Source: Halomonas caseinilytica (GTDB taxonomy: Bacteria; Pseudomonadota; Gammaproteobacteria; Pseudomonadales; Halomonadaceae). Taken from it: a stretch of 64,000 bases of DNA. A program made the translations under genes and the position numbers. Below the pieces are notes generated by a model. That model ran no database searches, was not told the DNA's origin, and was given only the letters and a program-made list of their open reading frames with translations. The DNA lies in NCBI RefSeq assembly GCF_001662305.1, contig NZ_BDEP01000015.1:216900-280899 (forward strand). Reading direction: 5' to 3'. Positions 39,649 through 49,629 of the stretch are shown one piece after another. The number at the start of each line of letters is the position of its first letter. The first letter of the stretch is position 1.

Positions 39649-40265
39649 GGTGCGGACATCCGGCGTGCAGGATGGTGTCGCAATTCGCCGCCGGGGCGAT
39701 GAAAGAGGCTGATCGGCATATCGAAGCCCTCGGCCAGCAGTTCCACCAGCATCATCGACGATAACCCCCAGATGACATGCTCGTCCTGGCGGTAGCTGGG
39801 CACGTAATAGTCGCGCTCATCGACACGGATCACGTCGGTATGGGTGCGTTGGTCCTCGAGGAAGTGGCGCACGGGGACCTCGAAGATGGTATCCAACTCG
39901 CGTGGATCGGGTGTCAGCGGCAGGTCCGGGGGGATCACGCCGACGAAGGGCGTCACCAGGATGCCGTGCAACGAGACGACGTCCGAGAGCCTTCCGAGGA
40001 TTTCCACGCGTTCGGTGGGAAGACGGATCTCTTCCCGTGATTCGCGCAGGGCGGTGGACAACAGGTCGGGATCTTCAGGCTCGCGCTTGCCGCCGGGGAA
40101 GGCGACCTGGCCACTGTGGGTGGCAAGGTGCGCGGCGCGGCGGGTGAACAGCAGCGTCGGTTCCGGGCGAGCCACCACGGGAATTAGTACGGCGGCCCGG
40201 GGCAGGTCGAGCTGCAGGCGACGAGGGGCATGCGCTTGCAGGCGCTCACGGAGTTTCTCTAACAT
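39645..40265 (-). CDS. CoA pyrophosphatase, Nudix family (NudL/YeaB-like)
   Basis: 206 residues. Complete Nudix box [23 protein letters not shown] (split G-x5-E-x7-RE-x2-EE) preceded by [14 protein letters not shown], the CoA-pyrophosphatase signature region. It cleaves CoA and its derivatives to 3',5'-ADP and phosphopantetheine. The ATG at 40263-40265 ([10 protein letters not shown]) is chosen for family length; the frame extends upstream without motif support. Coupled to the downstream 2OG-Fe(II) oxygenase. Confidence 0.87.
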   Translation of the reverse strand: MLEKLRERLQAHAPRRLQLDLPRAAVLIPVVARPEPTLLFTRRAAHLATHSGQVAFPGGKREPEDPDLLSTALRESREEIRLPTERVEILGRLSDVVSLHGILVTPFVGVIPPDLPLTPDPRELDTIFEVPVRHFLEDQRTHTDVIRVDERDYYVPSYRQDEHVIWGLSSMMLVELLAEGFDMPISLFHRPGGELRHHPARRMSAP

Positions 40266-40359
40266 GGTCTTTCCGTCGGGTTTCACCCCTTGTACCCAGT
40301 CGCCGAGCGCGGCGTCAAGTCCGGGCCGGGAGCATGTCGCCGGCTCGTCAGGGAGGACC

Positions 40360-40917
40360 ATGAATTTTTGCAGCCATTGTGGCCAGCCGGTCCGCTTCGC
40401 CATTCCCGAAGGGGACGACAGGCCGCGCTATATGTGCGACGCCTGCGGGACCATTCATTATCAGAACCCGCGTATCATCGCCGGGACGCTGCCGGTCAGC
40501 GGTTCACGGATCCTGCTGTGCCGTCGTGCCATCGCGCCGCGCAAGGGTTACTGGACATTGCCGGCCGGCTTCATGGAGAACGCCGAGACCACCCTGGAGG
40601 CCGCGGCGCGCGAGACGCGGGAAGAAGCCTGTGCCGAGGTGGCGTTGCATGGCCTCTATACGCTGATCAACCTGCCGCATATCGATCAGGTCTACATGAT
40701 CTTTCTGGCCGACCTCGAAGGCAGCTTCGATGCCGGCCCGGAGAGTCTCGAAGTGGCACTGTTCGAGGAGTGGGAGATTCCCTGGGACGAGCTGGCCTTT
40801 CCCACTATCGAACGGACGCTGCGCCACTTTTGCGATGATCGTCGCGAGGGAAACTACCCATTGCATGTCAGCGATATCACGCCGGAGGATCGCGAACGCT
40901 ATTTCGGCTCGGCCTGA
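40360..40917 (+). CDS. Nudix hydrolase with N-terminal zinc ribbon
   Basis: 185 residues. A zinc ribbon (CSHCG near residue 4, CDACG near residue 28) precedes a Nudix domain with box [25 protein letters not shown], as in the C-terminal half of NADH pyrophosphatase NudC. The substrate may be NADH, ADP-ribose or a related dinucleotide. The ATG at 40360 has GGGAGG six bases upstream; the much longer open frame starting at 39844 is antisense to the neighbouring Nudix gene and ignored. Confidence 0.87.
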   Translation: MNFCSHCGQPVRFAIPEGDDRPRYMCDACGTIHYQNPRIIAGTLPVSGSRILLCRRAIAPRKGYWTLPAGFMENAETTLEAAARETREEACAEVALHGLYTLINLPHIDQVYMIFLADLEGSFDAGPESLEVALFEEWEIPWDELAFPTIERTLRHFCDDRREGNYPLHVSDITPEDRERYFGSA

Positions 40918-41027
40918 CGGCTTTCGACAGGTCGGAACGCGACAGGCTCGGATGGCTTCACCCAGGACGGCGCGGACGAGGTGCTCGCGTGGGCCATGCA
41001 ACGCCTGTTGTCCCAAAGCCTGTTGCC

Positions 41028-41339
41028 TTAAATGTCTTCCAGGCGCCATGCGTCGAACGCTGGTTCCTCATAGGGATGGGCTTGCCGCAGTGCCGCTACG
41101 GCATCGTGGATGAGCGCGTCGTCGCAGACGAGCTCGACCTTGAGTTCGGCGACCCTTTCCAGATCGCCGACCTGGCCGATATGCGGATCGGCGCCGTCCA
41201 GCGGGCGGAATTGTCCGGTGCCCCGGGTCTGGAAACAGCATGCCTCGTAGTCGCCGATGCGCCCTGCGCCGGTGGCAAAGATGGCTTCCTTGACGGCTTC
41301 AGCATCTTCCTCGGGAACGAAGAAAGCGAGTTTATACAT
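41028..41339 (-). CDS. YqfO/NIF3-like C-terminal (CutA-like) domain protein
   Basis: 103-residue stand-alone copy of the small ferredoxin-like domain that in B. subtilis is inserted into NIF3/YqfO. Typical start MYKLAFFVPEEDAEAVKEAIF and end AAHPYEEPAF-type motif (RQAHPYEEPAFD), with GAGRIGDYEACCF in the middle. Proposed as a metal- or nucleotide-binding regulatory domain, function unproven. The ATG at 41337-41339 is preferred over the open upstream frame because the domain begins there and GAAGGA precedes it. Confidence 0.82.
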   Translation of the reverse strand: MYKLAFFVPEEDAEAVKEAIFATGAGRIGDYEACCFQTRGTGQFRPLDGADPHIGQVGDLERVAELKVELVCDDALIHDAVAALRQAHPYEEPAFDAWRLEDI

Positions 41340-41465
41340 GGCATGTCCTTCTCGGGTGGTTCGGGTCCATCCTCGTGGCTGAAACAGCGTCTGGCAAGGC
41401 ATCGGCCCAAGCCAGCCGCTGGCTGATGTTGGACAAGTGCTCGACGAGACGAAGGGAGCGGGATC

Positions 41466-42305
41466 ATGGATACCGAATGGCGTGATTTTCTGATGTCTCT
41501 CGATCTATCGCCCCGCGGCGAGCCTCGCCCGCTGGGCGGTGGCGATATCGCGGCGGTGTCGTGGCTGGAAACCGATCAGGGGCCGGTGGTGATCAAGCGT
41601 GACGACCCCGAGCGACTTTCCGGCGAGGCGGAGGGCTTGCGCGTCCTGCGTCAGGCATCAACGCGGCTGGTGGTGCCCGAGGTACTGGGGGAAGGCGAGG
41701 GTTGGCTGGTCATGGAGGCGCTGGAGAGCGCCGGACGCGCCGGAAGAGACGAAACGGTCCTGGGTGAGGGGCTGCGCGAACTGCACGGCGTGACGCGAAC
41801 GGCGCATGGCTGGCATCGCGACAATGCCTGTGGCGCCACCCCCCAGCCCAATGCGCCCCTCGAGGATGGGCGGGCTTTCCAGCGTGAGCGACGTTTGCTG
41901 CCGCTGGCTCGTGCCTGCCATGACAAGGGGCTGCTCGATGGCCGCTTGTGCACCAGGCTGGAGCGTGTCGCCGATGGCCTGGAGAGCTGGCTGCCTTCGC
42001 AGCCCGCCAGTCTGGTGCATGGCGATCTATGGTCGGGCAATGTGATGTTCACGCGTCGCGGGCCGGCCATCATCGATCCGGCGATCCATCGGCACTATCC
42101 CGAGGTCGACCTGGCCATGCTGACGCTGTTCGGCGCGCCGGGAGAGGCCTTCTTCACAGCCTACTGGGATGGTGCCATGCCCGATGACTGGCCGCGTCGC
42201 GAGGCGCTGTTTCAACTGTATCCACTGCTCAATCACCTGTTGCTGTTCGGTGGCGCCTATCGTGGCGGCGTCGAGCGTGCGGTTGGTCGGGTAGAGAACG
42301 GCTGA
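41466..42305 (+). CDS. Fructosamine kinase family protein
   Basis: 279-residue protein-kinase-like small-molecule kinase. N-terminal GGDIAAVSWL phosphate loop and VVIKRDD lysine; catalytic loop LVHGDLWSGNVMF with Asp and Asn; metal-binding IIDPAIHRHYPEVDLAM replaces the usual DFG. It probably phosphorylates ketosamines formed by glycation (deglycation repair). Convergent with the alpha/beta hydrolase gene, three bases apart. Confidence 0.88.
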   Translation: MDTEWRDFLMSLDLSPRGEPRPLGGGDIAAVSWLETDQGPVVIKRDDPERLSGEAEGLRVLRQASTRLVVPEVLGEGEGWLVMEALESAGRAGRDETVLGEGLRELHGVTRTAHGWHRDNACGATPQPNAPLEDGRAFQRERRLLPLARACHDKGLLDGRLCTRLERVADGLESWLPSQPASLVHGDLWSGNVMFTRRGPAIIDPAIHRHYPEVDLAMLTLFGAPGEAFFTAYWDGAMPDDWPRREALFQLYPLLNHLLLFGGAYRGGVERAVGRVENG

Positions 42306-42308
42306 ACG

Positions 42309-43229
42309 TCACTCTGCCGCCGATGCCCGTCGTTGCCCGAACAGCCGGCGCCACCAGGGTGCCCGGGAGGCGTCGTTCGGGGATGAGGTCTCCATGGGTC
42401 GAGTCAGGAAGTCGAGGATCGGTTCTACCTGGCTGGGGCGATCGAGCATGGGGGCGTGGCCGCATTCGGGCACTTCCAGGCTGACCAGGTCGGGGCGTGA
42501 TTCGCGCATCTTGTCTATACTCTCGGCGCTCAGTAGCGTGGAAGCGCCACCGCGTACCACCATGACAGGGCACTGAATGGCACGCCAATCGTTCCAGAGA
42601 TCGCGCGGCGTGTCATGGATGAATTGCTCACCGATGCGGGGATCGAAGTGGTGAGTCCAGCTGCCATCGGGGAGTCGGCGGGCACTGTTCAGCGCCAGTC
42701 GCCGCCAGGCATCGTCGTCCTCGATGCCGAAGTCGGCGTAATGGCGGCGCAGTTCGGCCTCCAGCTCACTGAACCGGGTGAAGCGATGAGGAACGGCGAA
42801 ATAGGAGGCCAGCGAGGTCATGCCATCGGCTTCGAGTTCGGGGCCGACGTCATTGAGCACCAATCTATCGATGCGCGAAGCGGTGTCCTTGTTGGCGGCC
42901 AGCAGCAAACCCAGCAGGCCGCCCATGGAGGTGCCGACCCAGGCCACCCGTTTGAGCTGGAAATGATCCAGCACCGCCTCGGCGATTGTCATGTAATGCG
43001 AGTAGAGATAGTCGTGGGCAGGATAGAGCGACCAGCTGGAAAGCCCTCGCCCGGGAGTGTCCGGTGCCAGCACGCGCCACTCGGGACCCAACTGGCGTGC
43101 GAAGTCGTCAAAGTCGCCCCCATGCCGCGCCAGGCCATGCCAGGCGATGATGGTACGAGGAGCGTCCGGATTCCATACCCGCACGGCGATTTCCAGTTCC
43201 CGGACCTTGAGCAGGGTCAATGCATCCAT
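42309..43229 (-). CDS. Alpha/beta hydrolase
   Basis: 306 residues. Nucleophile elbow GTSMGGLLGL (Ser), oxyanion motif AWHGLARHGGDF, and His in ECGHAPMLDRP. The SMGG elbow plus the WHGLARHG loop resemble lipolytic/peroxidase-type esterases of the AB_hydrolase_1 group. The substrate cannot be told. The start lies 175 bp from the divergent TolC-like gene. Confidence 0.84.
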   Translation of the reverse strand: MDALTLLKVRELEIAVRVWNPDAPRTIIAWHGLARHGGDFDDFARQLGPEWRVLAPDTPGRGLSSWSLYPAHDYLYSHYMTIAEAVLDHFQLKRVAWVGTSMGGLLGLLLAANKDTASRIDRLVLNDVGPELEADGMTSLASYFAVPHRFTRFSELEAELRRHYADFGIEDDDAWRRLALNSARRLPDGSWTHHFDPRIGEQFIHDTPRDLWNDWRAIQCPVMVVRGGASTLLSAESIDKMRESRPDLVSLEVPECGHAPMLDRPSQVEPILDFLTRPMETSSPNDASRAPWWRRLFGQRRASAAE

Positions 43230-43352
43230 GGTGTGGCGTCCTTGTTGGTCTGCGCTACGCTGTCTTGCAGCTTAGTCGGTACGATGAGGCGTGCTGGCGA
43301 AACGGAAAATTTTCACGCAACTTGCATGAACAGCGATGGATTCATGCTGGAA

Positions 43353-43372
43353 ACATGCGACAATGTATGTAA
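43353..43372. promoter_or_regulatory. AcrR-like operator upstream of the TolC-type gene
   Basis: ACATGCGACAATGTATGTA (plus strand) resembles the known E. coli AcrR box (ACATACA...TGTATGTA arms). It lies 34 bp before the TolC-like start and recurs in related form before the adaptor gene and the tetR gene. Confidence 0.5.
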
Positions 43373-43405
43373 ATCAAGTCCACGAATCGACAAAGGATCT
43401 TGCCG

Positions 43406-44863
43406 ATGATGCCTTCTCGTCCCGTGAAGCCGGCGAGCTGTGCCGCCCGTCCGGCCCGTAGGGCTCTTTTGCCAATGCTAGTCGCCTCCTTGATGGCCGG
43501 CCAGGTACAGGCCGCCGATTTGCTGACCATCACGCGGGATGCCCTGGAAAACAACGCCGAACTGGCGGCCGCTCGGTCCGAGACCAACAGCGTGGAAGCC
43601 GGGCGTGATGTCGAGCGTGGCGATCTGTTGCCCCAGGTGAACGCTTCCGGGCAGGTCGCTCACAACGAGCAGTTCGAGAGTCAGTCCAGCAAGTTCAGCG
43701 TGGGAAGCACACCTTCCGATGATAGCTACAACAGTGCCAGCCTGACGCTGGAGGCGTCCCAGGCGTTGTACGACGCGGTCAACAGCGCCGAGCTCGAGCA
43801 GGCCGAGCGGCAGATCGATCAGCAGACCTATCAGCTCGCGGCAACCGAGCAGCAGGTGCTGATCGATGTGGCCTCGGCTTACTTCGATATCCTGCGTGCC
43901 CATGAGATCCTCGAGGCTCGCCGTGCTCAGGAGCGTGCCATCGGGCGTCAGTTGGAGCAGGCGCAAGAGCAGTTCGACGTGGGCCTGATCGCTGTCACCG
44001 AGGTGGAAGAAGCACAGGCAAGCTATGATCAGTCGCGTGCCGATCGCATCTCGGCCGAAAGCGATTTGCAGGTGGCCTTCGAGGCGCTCGAACGCTTGAC
44101 CGGCAAGCGTTATGACAGCATCGAGTCATTGGAGGAGGCCATGCCGGTCACGCCTCCCGAACCCGCCAAGCGTGGTGCCTGGGTCGACCTGGCCATGGAA
44201 AACAGCCCTCTGGTGCTGGCCCAGCAGGCTGGTGTCGAGGTGTCGCGTAGTGCGGTCGATGTTTCCAAGGCGCAACGCCTGCCGGTGGTCGAGGCCTTCG
44301 CCAACTACCAATATGCCGATAGCGATAACGATACCCTGAAAGGCGAGGATTCCTCCGCTCAGGTCGGTGTCGGGGTGAGCGTGCCGCTGTACACCGGCGG
44401 AAGGACCAGTGCGGGGATTCGCCAGAGTACCTATGCCCTGGAGTCCAGCCAGTACAACTTCGAGGCTCAACGTCGCGATACTGTCCAGCAGGTACGTTCG
44501 CTGTTCACCCAGGTGAGCAATGACGTGTCCACGGTGGAGGCGCGGGCCCAGGCGATCGTCTCCAACCGGAGCGCCCTGGAGGCGACTCGCGCCGGTTACG
44601 AAGTGGGTACGCGCAACATCGTCGATGTGCTGAATGCCGAGCAGAGCCTCTACGATGCCATCGCCAACCACGCCGACGCGCGTTATGACTACGTCATCAA
44701 CCTGCTCACCTTGCGGCAGCAGTCGGGGACCCTGGATGTCGATGCCATCGAGGAAGTCAACGGCTGGTTGACTGAGAGCGAGAGCGTTACCTTCACGCTG
44801 CCGGAAGAAGGGCGTTATGACCAGGTGCTTGATATCGGCGCACCACCCCAGCCCGACGCATGA
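43406..44863 (+). CDS. TolC-family outer membrane channel protein
   Basis: 485-residue outer membrane efflux duct. Signal peptide after a basic N-terminus (ARRALLPMLVASLMAGQVQA, cleavage near residue 36), then two TolC repeats of long coiled-coil helices (NSAELEQAERQIDQQTYQL; YEVGTRNIVDVLNAEQSLYDAIANHADARYDY). The ATG at 43406 has AAGGA eight bases upstream. With the downstream adaptor and RND pump it forms a tripartite efflux system; here the TolC gene comes first, separated from the other two by a promoter. Confidence 0.92.
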   Translation: MMPSRPVKPASCAARPARRALLPMLVASLMAGQVQAADLLTITRDALENNAELAAARSETNSVEAGRDVERGDLLPQVNASGQVAHNEQFESQSSKFSVGSTPSDDSYNSASLTLEASQALYDAVNSAELEQAERQIDQQTYQLAATEQQVLIDVASAYFDILRAHEILEARRAQERAIGRQLEQAQEQFDVGLIAVTEVEEAQASYDQSRADRISAESDLQVAFEALERLTGKRYDSIESLEEAMPVTPPEPAKRGAWVDLAMENSPLVLAQQAGVEVSRSAVDVSKAQRLPVVEAFANYQYADSDNDTLKGEDSSAQVGVGVSVPLYTGGRTSAGIRQSTYALESSQYNFEAQRRDTVQQVRSLFTQVSNDVSTVEARAQAIVSNRSALEATRAGYEVGTRNIVDVLNAEQSLYDAIANHADARYDYVINLLTLRQQSGTLDVDAIEEVNGWLTESESVTFTLPEEGRYDQVLDIGAPPQPDA

Positions 44864-44882
44864 TGCCGTCGGCATCCAAAAG

Positions 44883-44932
44883 ACATACAGGTGTGGATGT
44901 ATATTTTACATGCACGCCTGTATGCGTATAGT
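44883..44932 (+). promoter_or_regulatory. Promoter and AcrR-like operators of the RND efflux operon
   Basis: A good sigma-70-type promoter, TTTACA (44905-44910), 16-bp spacer, TATAGT (44927-44932), precedes the adaptor gene. Upstream and overlapping it is ACATACAGGTGTGGATGTAT (from 44883), which matches the E. coli AcrR box at most arm positions. A larger inverted repeat CATACAGG/CCTGTATG (44884-44891 and 44917-44924) embraces the -35 element, so a bound TetR-type repressor would exclude RNA polymerase. Confidence 0.7.
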
Positions 44933-44971
44933 CTCTGTCGACTTTCGAAGTGCTCAATGGGATAGCTAGGC

Positions 44972-46258
44972 ATGAAAACGATGATCCACAGGAGTCGGGG
45001 CGGTTGGCTGGCGCTGGCCTCGAGCCTGTTGCTGGTGGCCTGCGGCCAGGACGATGGCGGCCAGCAGCAACAGGCAGCGGGAAGCGACGCGCCACCTCGG
45101 CCGATGCAGGTGATGGAGGTGACGCGCCAGGATCTTCCCCTGGAGAAGTCCTATCCTTCCAAGCTGCGCAGCGATGAAGAAGTCACGTTGGTCGCCCGAG
45201 TGACCGGTACTCTCGAGGAGCGCAAGTTCGAGCCCGGTGACATGGTCGAGAAGGGCGATAGCCTGTATTCCATCGAGCCGGACCTCTACGAAGCCACGGT
45301 CGCACAGCGTCAGGCCGACCTGGAGAGTGCCAAGGCTGAATTGGCCAGGGCACAGAGCGATGCTCGGCGCTACGAGCAGCTGCTGAACCAGAACTCGGTG
45401 AGCCGTCAGCAATATGACCAGGCGCTGGCCGATCGCAACGTTGCGCGTGCCAGCGTGGCCCAGGCCGAAGCTGCCCTGACCAGCGCGCAGATCGATCTGG
45501 GATATGCCAATGTCACCGCGCCGGTGAGTGGCCAGATCAGCCTCAGTCAGGTGAACGTGGGCAATCTGGTGAATTCCGGTACCGAGCTTGCCACGATCAC
45601 GCCTCTGGACCCCCTTGAGGTGCGCTTCCAGCTGCCGCAGGCCGACGCCTTCGCCTTGCGCCGACAACTGGTTGATCAGCCGGCGAGCGAGATCGGTGCG
45701 AAACTCGAGCTGTCGGCGGGCAACGAGTCTCTCGAGGGGCATCTGGATTTTCTCGGTGCCCGGCTTGACGAGGGCACCAGCACCGTTCAGGCCCAGGCCA
45801 CCTTTGCCAACCCCGATGGCACGGCATTGCCGGGCCAGTTTGCGCGGGTGCACCTGCAGGGCCTGAAGCGTTTCGATGTGCTGGCGGTTCCCGAACTGGC
45901 CGTCACCCAGGGGATGATGGGGCCGCAGGTCTTCGTGCTTGACGAGGACAATGTGGCTCGGGCACGCACGGTACAGCTTGGCGAGCTGGCAGGCCCCTGG
46001 CAGATCCTGGTGGATGGCCTGGAAAGCGGTGAGCGAGTCGTGGTGAGCGACCCGGGCGGTCTGGAGCCGGGTACGCCGATCGATCCCCAGCCCTTCGACG
46101 GCGATGCCGAGTCGCTGATGGACGAACAGCGCCAGTCTCAGCAACAAGGCCAAGGGCAGGGACAAGCGCAAGGACAAGGCGGAGCGTCGGCCGAGGGCGG
46201 CCAGGAACAGGTCCCCGATGAGCCGTCCGCGCCGGCCGAAGAGGACGCGGCGGAATGA
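44972..46258 (+). CDS. RND efflux periplasmic adaptor (AcrA-like lipoprotein)
   Basis: 428 residues. Lipoprotein signal with lipobox LLVAC (Cys at about 24), then barrel-sandwich lipoyl halves (VARVTGTLEERKFEPGDMVEKGD; ANVTAPVSGQISL) around an alpha-hairpin with coiled-coil character (about 100-165) and membrane-proximal domains. The C-terminal ~50 residues are an unusual Gln/Gly-rich then acidic tail (QQQGQGQGQAQGQG). Its stop overlaps the start of the pump gene by four bases. Confidence 0.93.
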   Translation: MKTMIHRSRGGWLALASSLLLVACGQDDGGQQQQAAGSDAPPRPMQVMEVTRQDLPLEKSYPSKLRSDEEVTLVARVTGTLEERKFEPGDMVEKGDSLYSIEPDLYEATVAQRQADLESAKAELARAQSDARRYEQLLNQNSVSRQQYDQALADRNVARASVAQAEAALTSAQIDLGYANVTAPVSGQISLSQVNVGNLVNSGTELATITPLDPLEVRFQLPQADAFALRRQLVDQPASEIGAKLELSAGNESLEGHLDFLGARLDEGTSTVQAQATFANPDGTALPGQFARVHLQGLKRFDVLAVPELAVTQGMMGPQVFVLDEDNVARARTVQLGELAGPWQILVDGLESGERVVVSDPGGLEPGTPIDPQPFDGDAESLMDEQRQSQQQGQGQGQAQGQGGASAEGGQEQVPDEPSAPAEEDAAE

Positions 46259-49200
46259 ACTTCTCCAACTTCTTCATCAAGCGGCCGATCTTCGCATCGG
46301 TGCTTGCCATCATCCTGACGCTGATCGGGCTGATGAGCATGCGGGTACTGCCGATCGAGCAGTACCCCAGCGTCGTGCCGCCTACGGTCTCGGTCTCCGC
46401 CACCTTCCCGGGGGCGGATGCCGAGACCGTGGCGCAGACGGTGGCGGCGCCGCTGGCGGAGGCCATCAACGGTGTCGAGGACATGCTCTACATGACCTCG
46501 ACCAGTGCCGACAATGGCTCGATGAGCCTCAGCGTGGCCTTCAACATCGGCAGCGATGGCGATATCAACACCATCAATGTCAATAACCGGGTCCAGGGGG
46601 CGCTGTCCCAGCTGCCAGAGGCGGTGCAGGATCAGGGCGTGACGGTGGAGCTGCGCTCCAGTTCGATTCTGATGCTGGTGTCGTTGATCTCGCCGGATGG
46701 CGATTACGGCTCCGTGTTCATGCAGAACTATGCCACCCTCAATATCCTGGATGAGTTGCGCCAGGTGCCAGGGGTCGGTGACGCTGAAGTGCTGGGTGGC
46801 GGTGAATTTGCCATGCGTGTCTGGATGGACCCGGACAAGCTGGCGCAATACGACCTGACGCCAGCCGAAGTGGCCAGCGCGATCCGAGCTCAGAACACCG
46901 AGGTGCCGGCGGGCAGCCTGGCGGCCACGCCACAGGCCGACCCACGCGCCTTCACCTATACCATTACCGCCGGAGGCCGGCTGTCGGATCCCGACGACTT
47001 CCGCGAGATCTTCCTGCGTACCAACCCCGATGGGTCGGCATTGCGGTTGGGTGATGTGGCGCGCATCGAGCTGGGGGCTTCCTTCTATGGTATCGATGCG
47101 AAGCTGAACGGCGGCACCATGACGCCGATCATGATCAATCAACAGCCTGGTGCCAATGCGCTGGAAACGGCCCGGGGTGTGGAAGAGGTCATGGATGAGC
47201 TGTCCGGTCGCTTCCCGCCGGGGCTCGAATATGTGACGCCCTACGACACGACCCAGTTCATCGACGCCTCTGTGGAAACGGTATTTCATACCTTCATCGA
47301 GGCATTCCTGATCGTTGGCGTCATCCTGTTCATCTTCCTGCAGAACTGGCGCTTCACGGTGATCGCCATGTCGGTGGTGCCGGTCTCGGTACTGGCGACC
47401 TTCGCAGGCTTCTATGCCTTTGGCTTTTCCATCAACTTGCTGACTCTGTTCGCCTTGGTGCTGTCGATAGGTATCGTGGTCGACGACGCGATCCTGGTGG
47501 TGGAAAACGTCGAACGGGTGCTCAGCGAGGAAGAAGATATCACCGTCATGCAGGCGACGATCCGGGCCATGAAGGAGGTTGGGGGCCCTGTGATCGCGAC
47601 CTCGTTGATCATGGCGGCGGTGTTCGTGCCGGTGGCTTTCCTCGGTGGCTTCAGCGGGCAGATCTATCAGCAGTTTGCCTTGACCATCGCCGTGTCGGTG
47701 GCCTTCTCGGCCTTGATGGCATTGACCTTCACCCCGGCGCTCTCGGCGATCTTCATCAAGCATGATCTGCACCGCAAGGAATCGGCCTTCATGCGCGCGG
47801 TTCGCACGCCGCTGCGCCTGTTCGACCGCTTCTTCGCCGGTGTCACCGCCATCTATATGTGGACCGTCAAGGTGCTGGTTCGCTTCTGGGGATTGGCCCT
47901 GCTGCTGACCGCCCTGGTTGGTGCGGGTTCCTGGTGGCTTTATCAGAGTACACCTTCGACACTGGTGCCCGAGACTGACCAGGGGATCGTGCTGGCCTCG
48001 GTGCAGCTGCCGGACTCGGCGTCGCTGGCGCGAACCGAGGAGTACATGAACAAGCTGAGCTCTGCCATCGAAGACGTGGAAGGGGTGAAGTTCTCCACGG
48101 CGGTGGCGGGCTATGACATGTTGACGAGCTCGGTGAATACCGCACGCGGCATCATCTTCGTCAACATGGAGCCCTGGGGCGAGCGTGACCTGACGGCATC
48201 CGAACTGATCAACAAGATCATGCAGTTCGGTGCTCAGATTCCGGGGGGCTCGGCCATGGCCTTCAACATGCCACCGATCGTCGGTCTTTCGACCACGGGC
48301 GGTTTCACCGGATATCTGCAGTCCTATGAGGGGGCGTCTCCCGAAGAGCTCTATCAGGCTTCTCTGAAGGTCATGCAGGCGGCCAGCGAGCATCCGGCAC
48401 TGAGTCAGGTCTTCACTACCTTCAATGTCAATGTGCCGTCCTACGAGGCCAAGATCGACCGCCAGAAGGCGATGAGCTACGGCGTGCCGATGGAGTCGCT
48501 GAACTCGACGCTGGGAAATACCTTCGGCAACGGGTTCGTCAACTACTTCAGCTACCAGGGGCGCAATTTCCAGGTCTACCTGCAGAACGAAGACGAGTTC
48601 CGCAAGACGCCGGATGATATCTCCAACGTCTATGTTCGGGGTGGCGATGGTGAGCGGATCCCGCTTTCCGAATTCGTGACCATGGAACGCAAGACGGCTC
48701 CGGCGGTAGTGACACGCTTCGGTGTCTATTCCGGCGCGCAATTCCAGGGGGGTGCGGCCCCTGGCTACAGTTCGGGCCAGGCAATCGAGGCCATGGAGCA
48801 GGTCGTCCAGGAGGAGCTTGGTGACGGCTGGGGCATGGGCTGGACCGGTACCGCTTATCAGGAGAGTCAGGCCGGTAGTGCCGCAACCTTGGCCATCATC
48901 TTCGGCATACTGATGGTGTTCCTGATCCTGGCGGCGCAGTACGAGAGCTGGTCGCTGCCGCTGGCGGTGTTGACAGCCACGCCGTTCGCCTTCCTCGGTG
49001 GCATTGGTGGCATCGCGCTGCGCGGGCTCGATACCAGTGTCTACGTGCAGATCGGGATGCTGGTGGTGGTCGGCCTGGCGGCGAAGAACGCCATCCTGAT
49101 CGTCGAGTTCGCCGAGCTGCAGCGCCGCGAGCAAGGCAAGACGATCCGCGAGGCGGCCATCACGGCGGCACATCTGCGTTTCCGTCCGATCGTCATGACC

Positions 49201-49446
49201 TCGCTGGCGTTCATCTTCGGTACCTTGCCACTCGCGTTGGCAACCGGTGCCAGTGACACCAGCAGTCACCATATCGGCACCACGGTGGCGATGGGTATGG
49301 CCTCGGTGGCTGTTCTTGGCAGCGTGTTCGTGCCGACCTTCTACGCCATGATCGCGGGTGTCTCTGACTGGCTGAGGCGCAAGACGCAAGGCCAGCGTGA
49401 TGACCATGGTGGCGACGAGCCGGCGCTGGAGCACGATACGCACTGA
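46255..49446 (+). CDS. RND multidrug efflux pump, HAE1 family (AcrB-like)
   Basis: 1063-residue trimeric inner membrane drug/proton antiporter. N-terminus MNFSNFFIKRPIFASVLAII is typical; helix 4 carries the proton-relay Asp pair in SIGIVVDDAILVVENVER; helix 10 shows VVVGLAAKNAILIVEFA with the conserved Lys. Two large periplasmic loops are present at full length. It functions with the adjacent adaptor and TolC-like protein; substrates are probably hydrophobic or cationic compounds. Ends at a strong terminator. Confidence 0.95.
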   Translation: MNFSNFFIKRPIFASVLAIILTLIGLMSMRVLPIEQYPSVVPPTVSVSATFPGADAETVAQTVAAPLAEAINGVEDMLYMTSTSADNGSMSLSVAFNIGSDGDINTINVNNRVQGALSQLPEAVQDQGVTVELRSSSILMLVSLISPDGDYGSVFMQNYATLNILDELRQVPGVGDAEVLGGGEFAMRVWMDPDKLAQYDLTPAEVASAIRAQNTEVPAGSLAATPQADPRAFTYTITAGGRLSDPDDFREIFLRTNPDGSALRLGDVARIELGASFYGIDAKLNGGTMTPIMINQQPGANALETARGVEEVMDELSGRFPPGLEYVTPYDTTQFIDASVETVFHTFIEAFLIVGVILFIFLQNWRFTVIAMSVVPVSVLATFAGFYAFGFSINLLTLFALVLSIGIVVDDAILVVENVERVLSEEEDITVMQATIRAMKEVGGPVIATSLIMAAVFVPVAFLGGFSGQIYQQFALTIAVSVAFSALMALTFTPALSAIFIKHDLHRKESAFMRAVRTPLRLFDRFFAGVTAIYMWTVKVLVRFWGLALLLTALVGAGSWWLYQSTPSTLVPETDQGIVLASVQLPDSASLARTEEYMNKLSSAIEDVEGVKFSTAVAGYDMLTSSVNTARGIIFVNMEPWGERDLTASELINKIMQFGAQIPGGSAMAFNMPPIVGLSTTGGFTGYLQSYEGASPEELYQASLKVMQAASEHPALSQVFTTFNVNVPSYEAKIDRQKAMSYGVPMESLNSTLGNTFGNGFVNYFSYQGRNFQVYLQNEDEFRKTPDDISNVYVRGGDGERIPLSEFVTMERKTAPAVVTRFGVYSGAQFQGGAAPGYSSGQAIEAMEQVVQEELGDGWGMGWTGTAYQESQAGSAATLAIIFGILMVFLILAAQYESWSLPLAVLTATPFAFLGGIGGIALRGLDTSVYVQIGMLVVVGLAAKNAILIVEFAELQRREQGKTIREAAITAAHLRFRPIVMTSLAFIFGTLPLALATGASDTSSHHIGTTVAMGMASVAVLGSVFVPTFYAMIAGVSDWLRRKTQGQRDDHGGDEPALEHDTH

Positions 49447-49471
49447 GCACCTGGCGTGCTCGAGTGCAGGC

Positions 49472-49507
49472 GGGCATCGTTCCTTCGGGAACGATGCCCG
49501 TTTTTTT
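49472..49507 (+). terminator. Rho-independent terminator of the efflux operon
   Basis: A 12-bp perfect stem (GGGCATCGTTCC / GGAACGATGCCC) with a TTCG tetraloop is followed by G and seven Ts. This is the strongest intrinsic terminator in the window. Confidence 0.93.
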
Positions 49508-49629
49508 GTGCGGGAAGTGACAACGCGATGTTCGAGACAAAAAGGGAGGCGTCGCTCGGGATTATTCGACTATGCTGATGGATAGAAGAGCACTTTGCCG
49601 GCTAACGGGACCGGCGGGAGGAGGATGCC

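Noticed and set aside
46138..49443. 1101-residue minus-strand frame opposite the RND pump
   Set aside because: Full antisense shadow of a conserved pump, His/Arg/Gln-biased.
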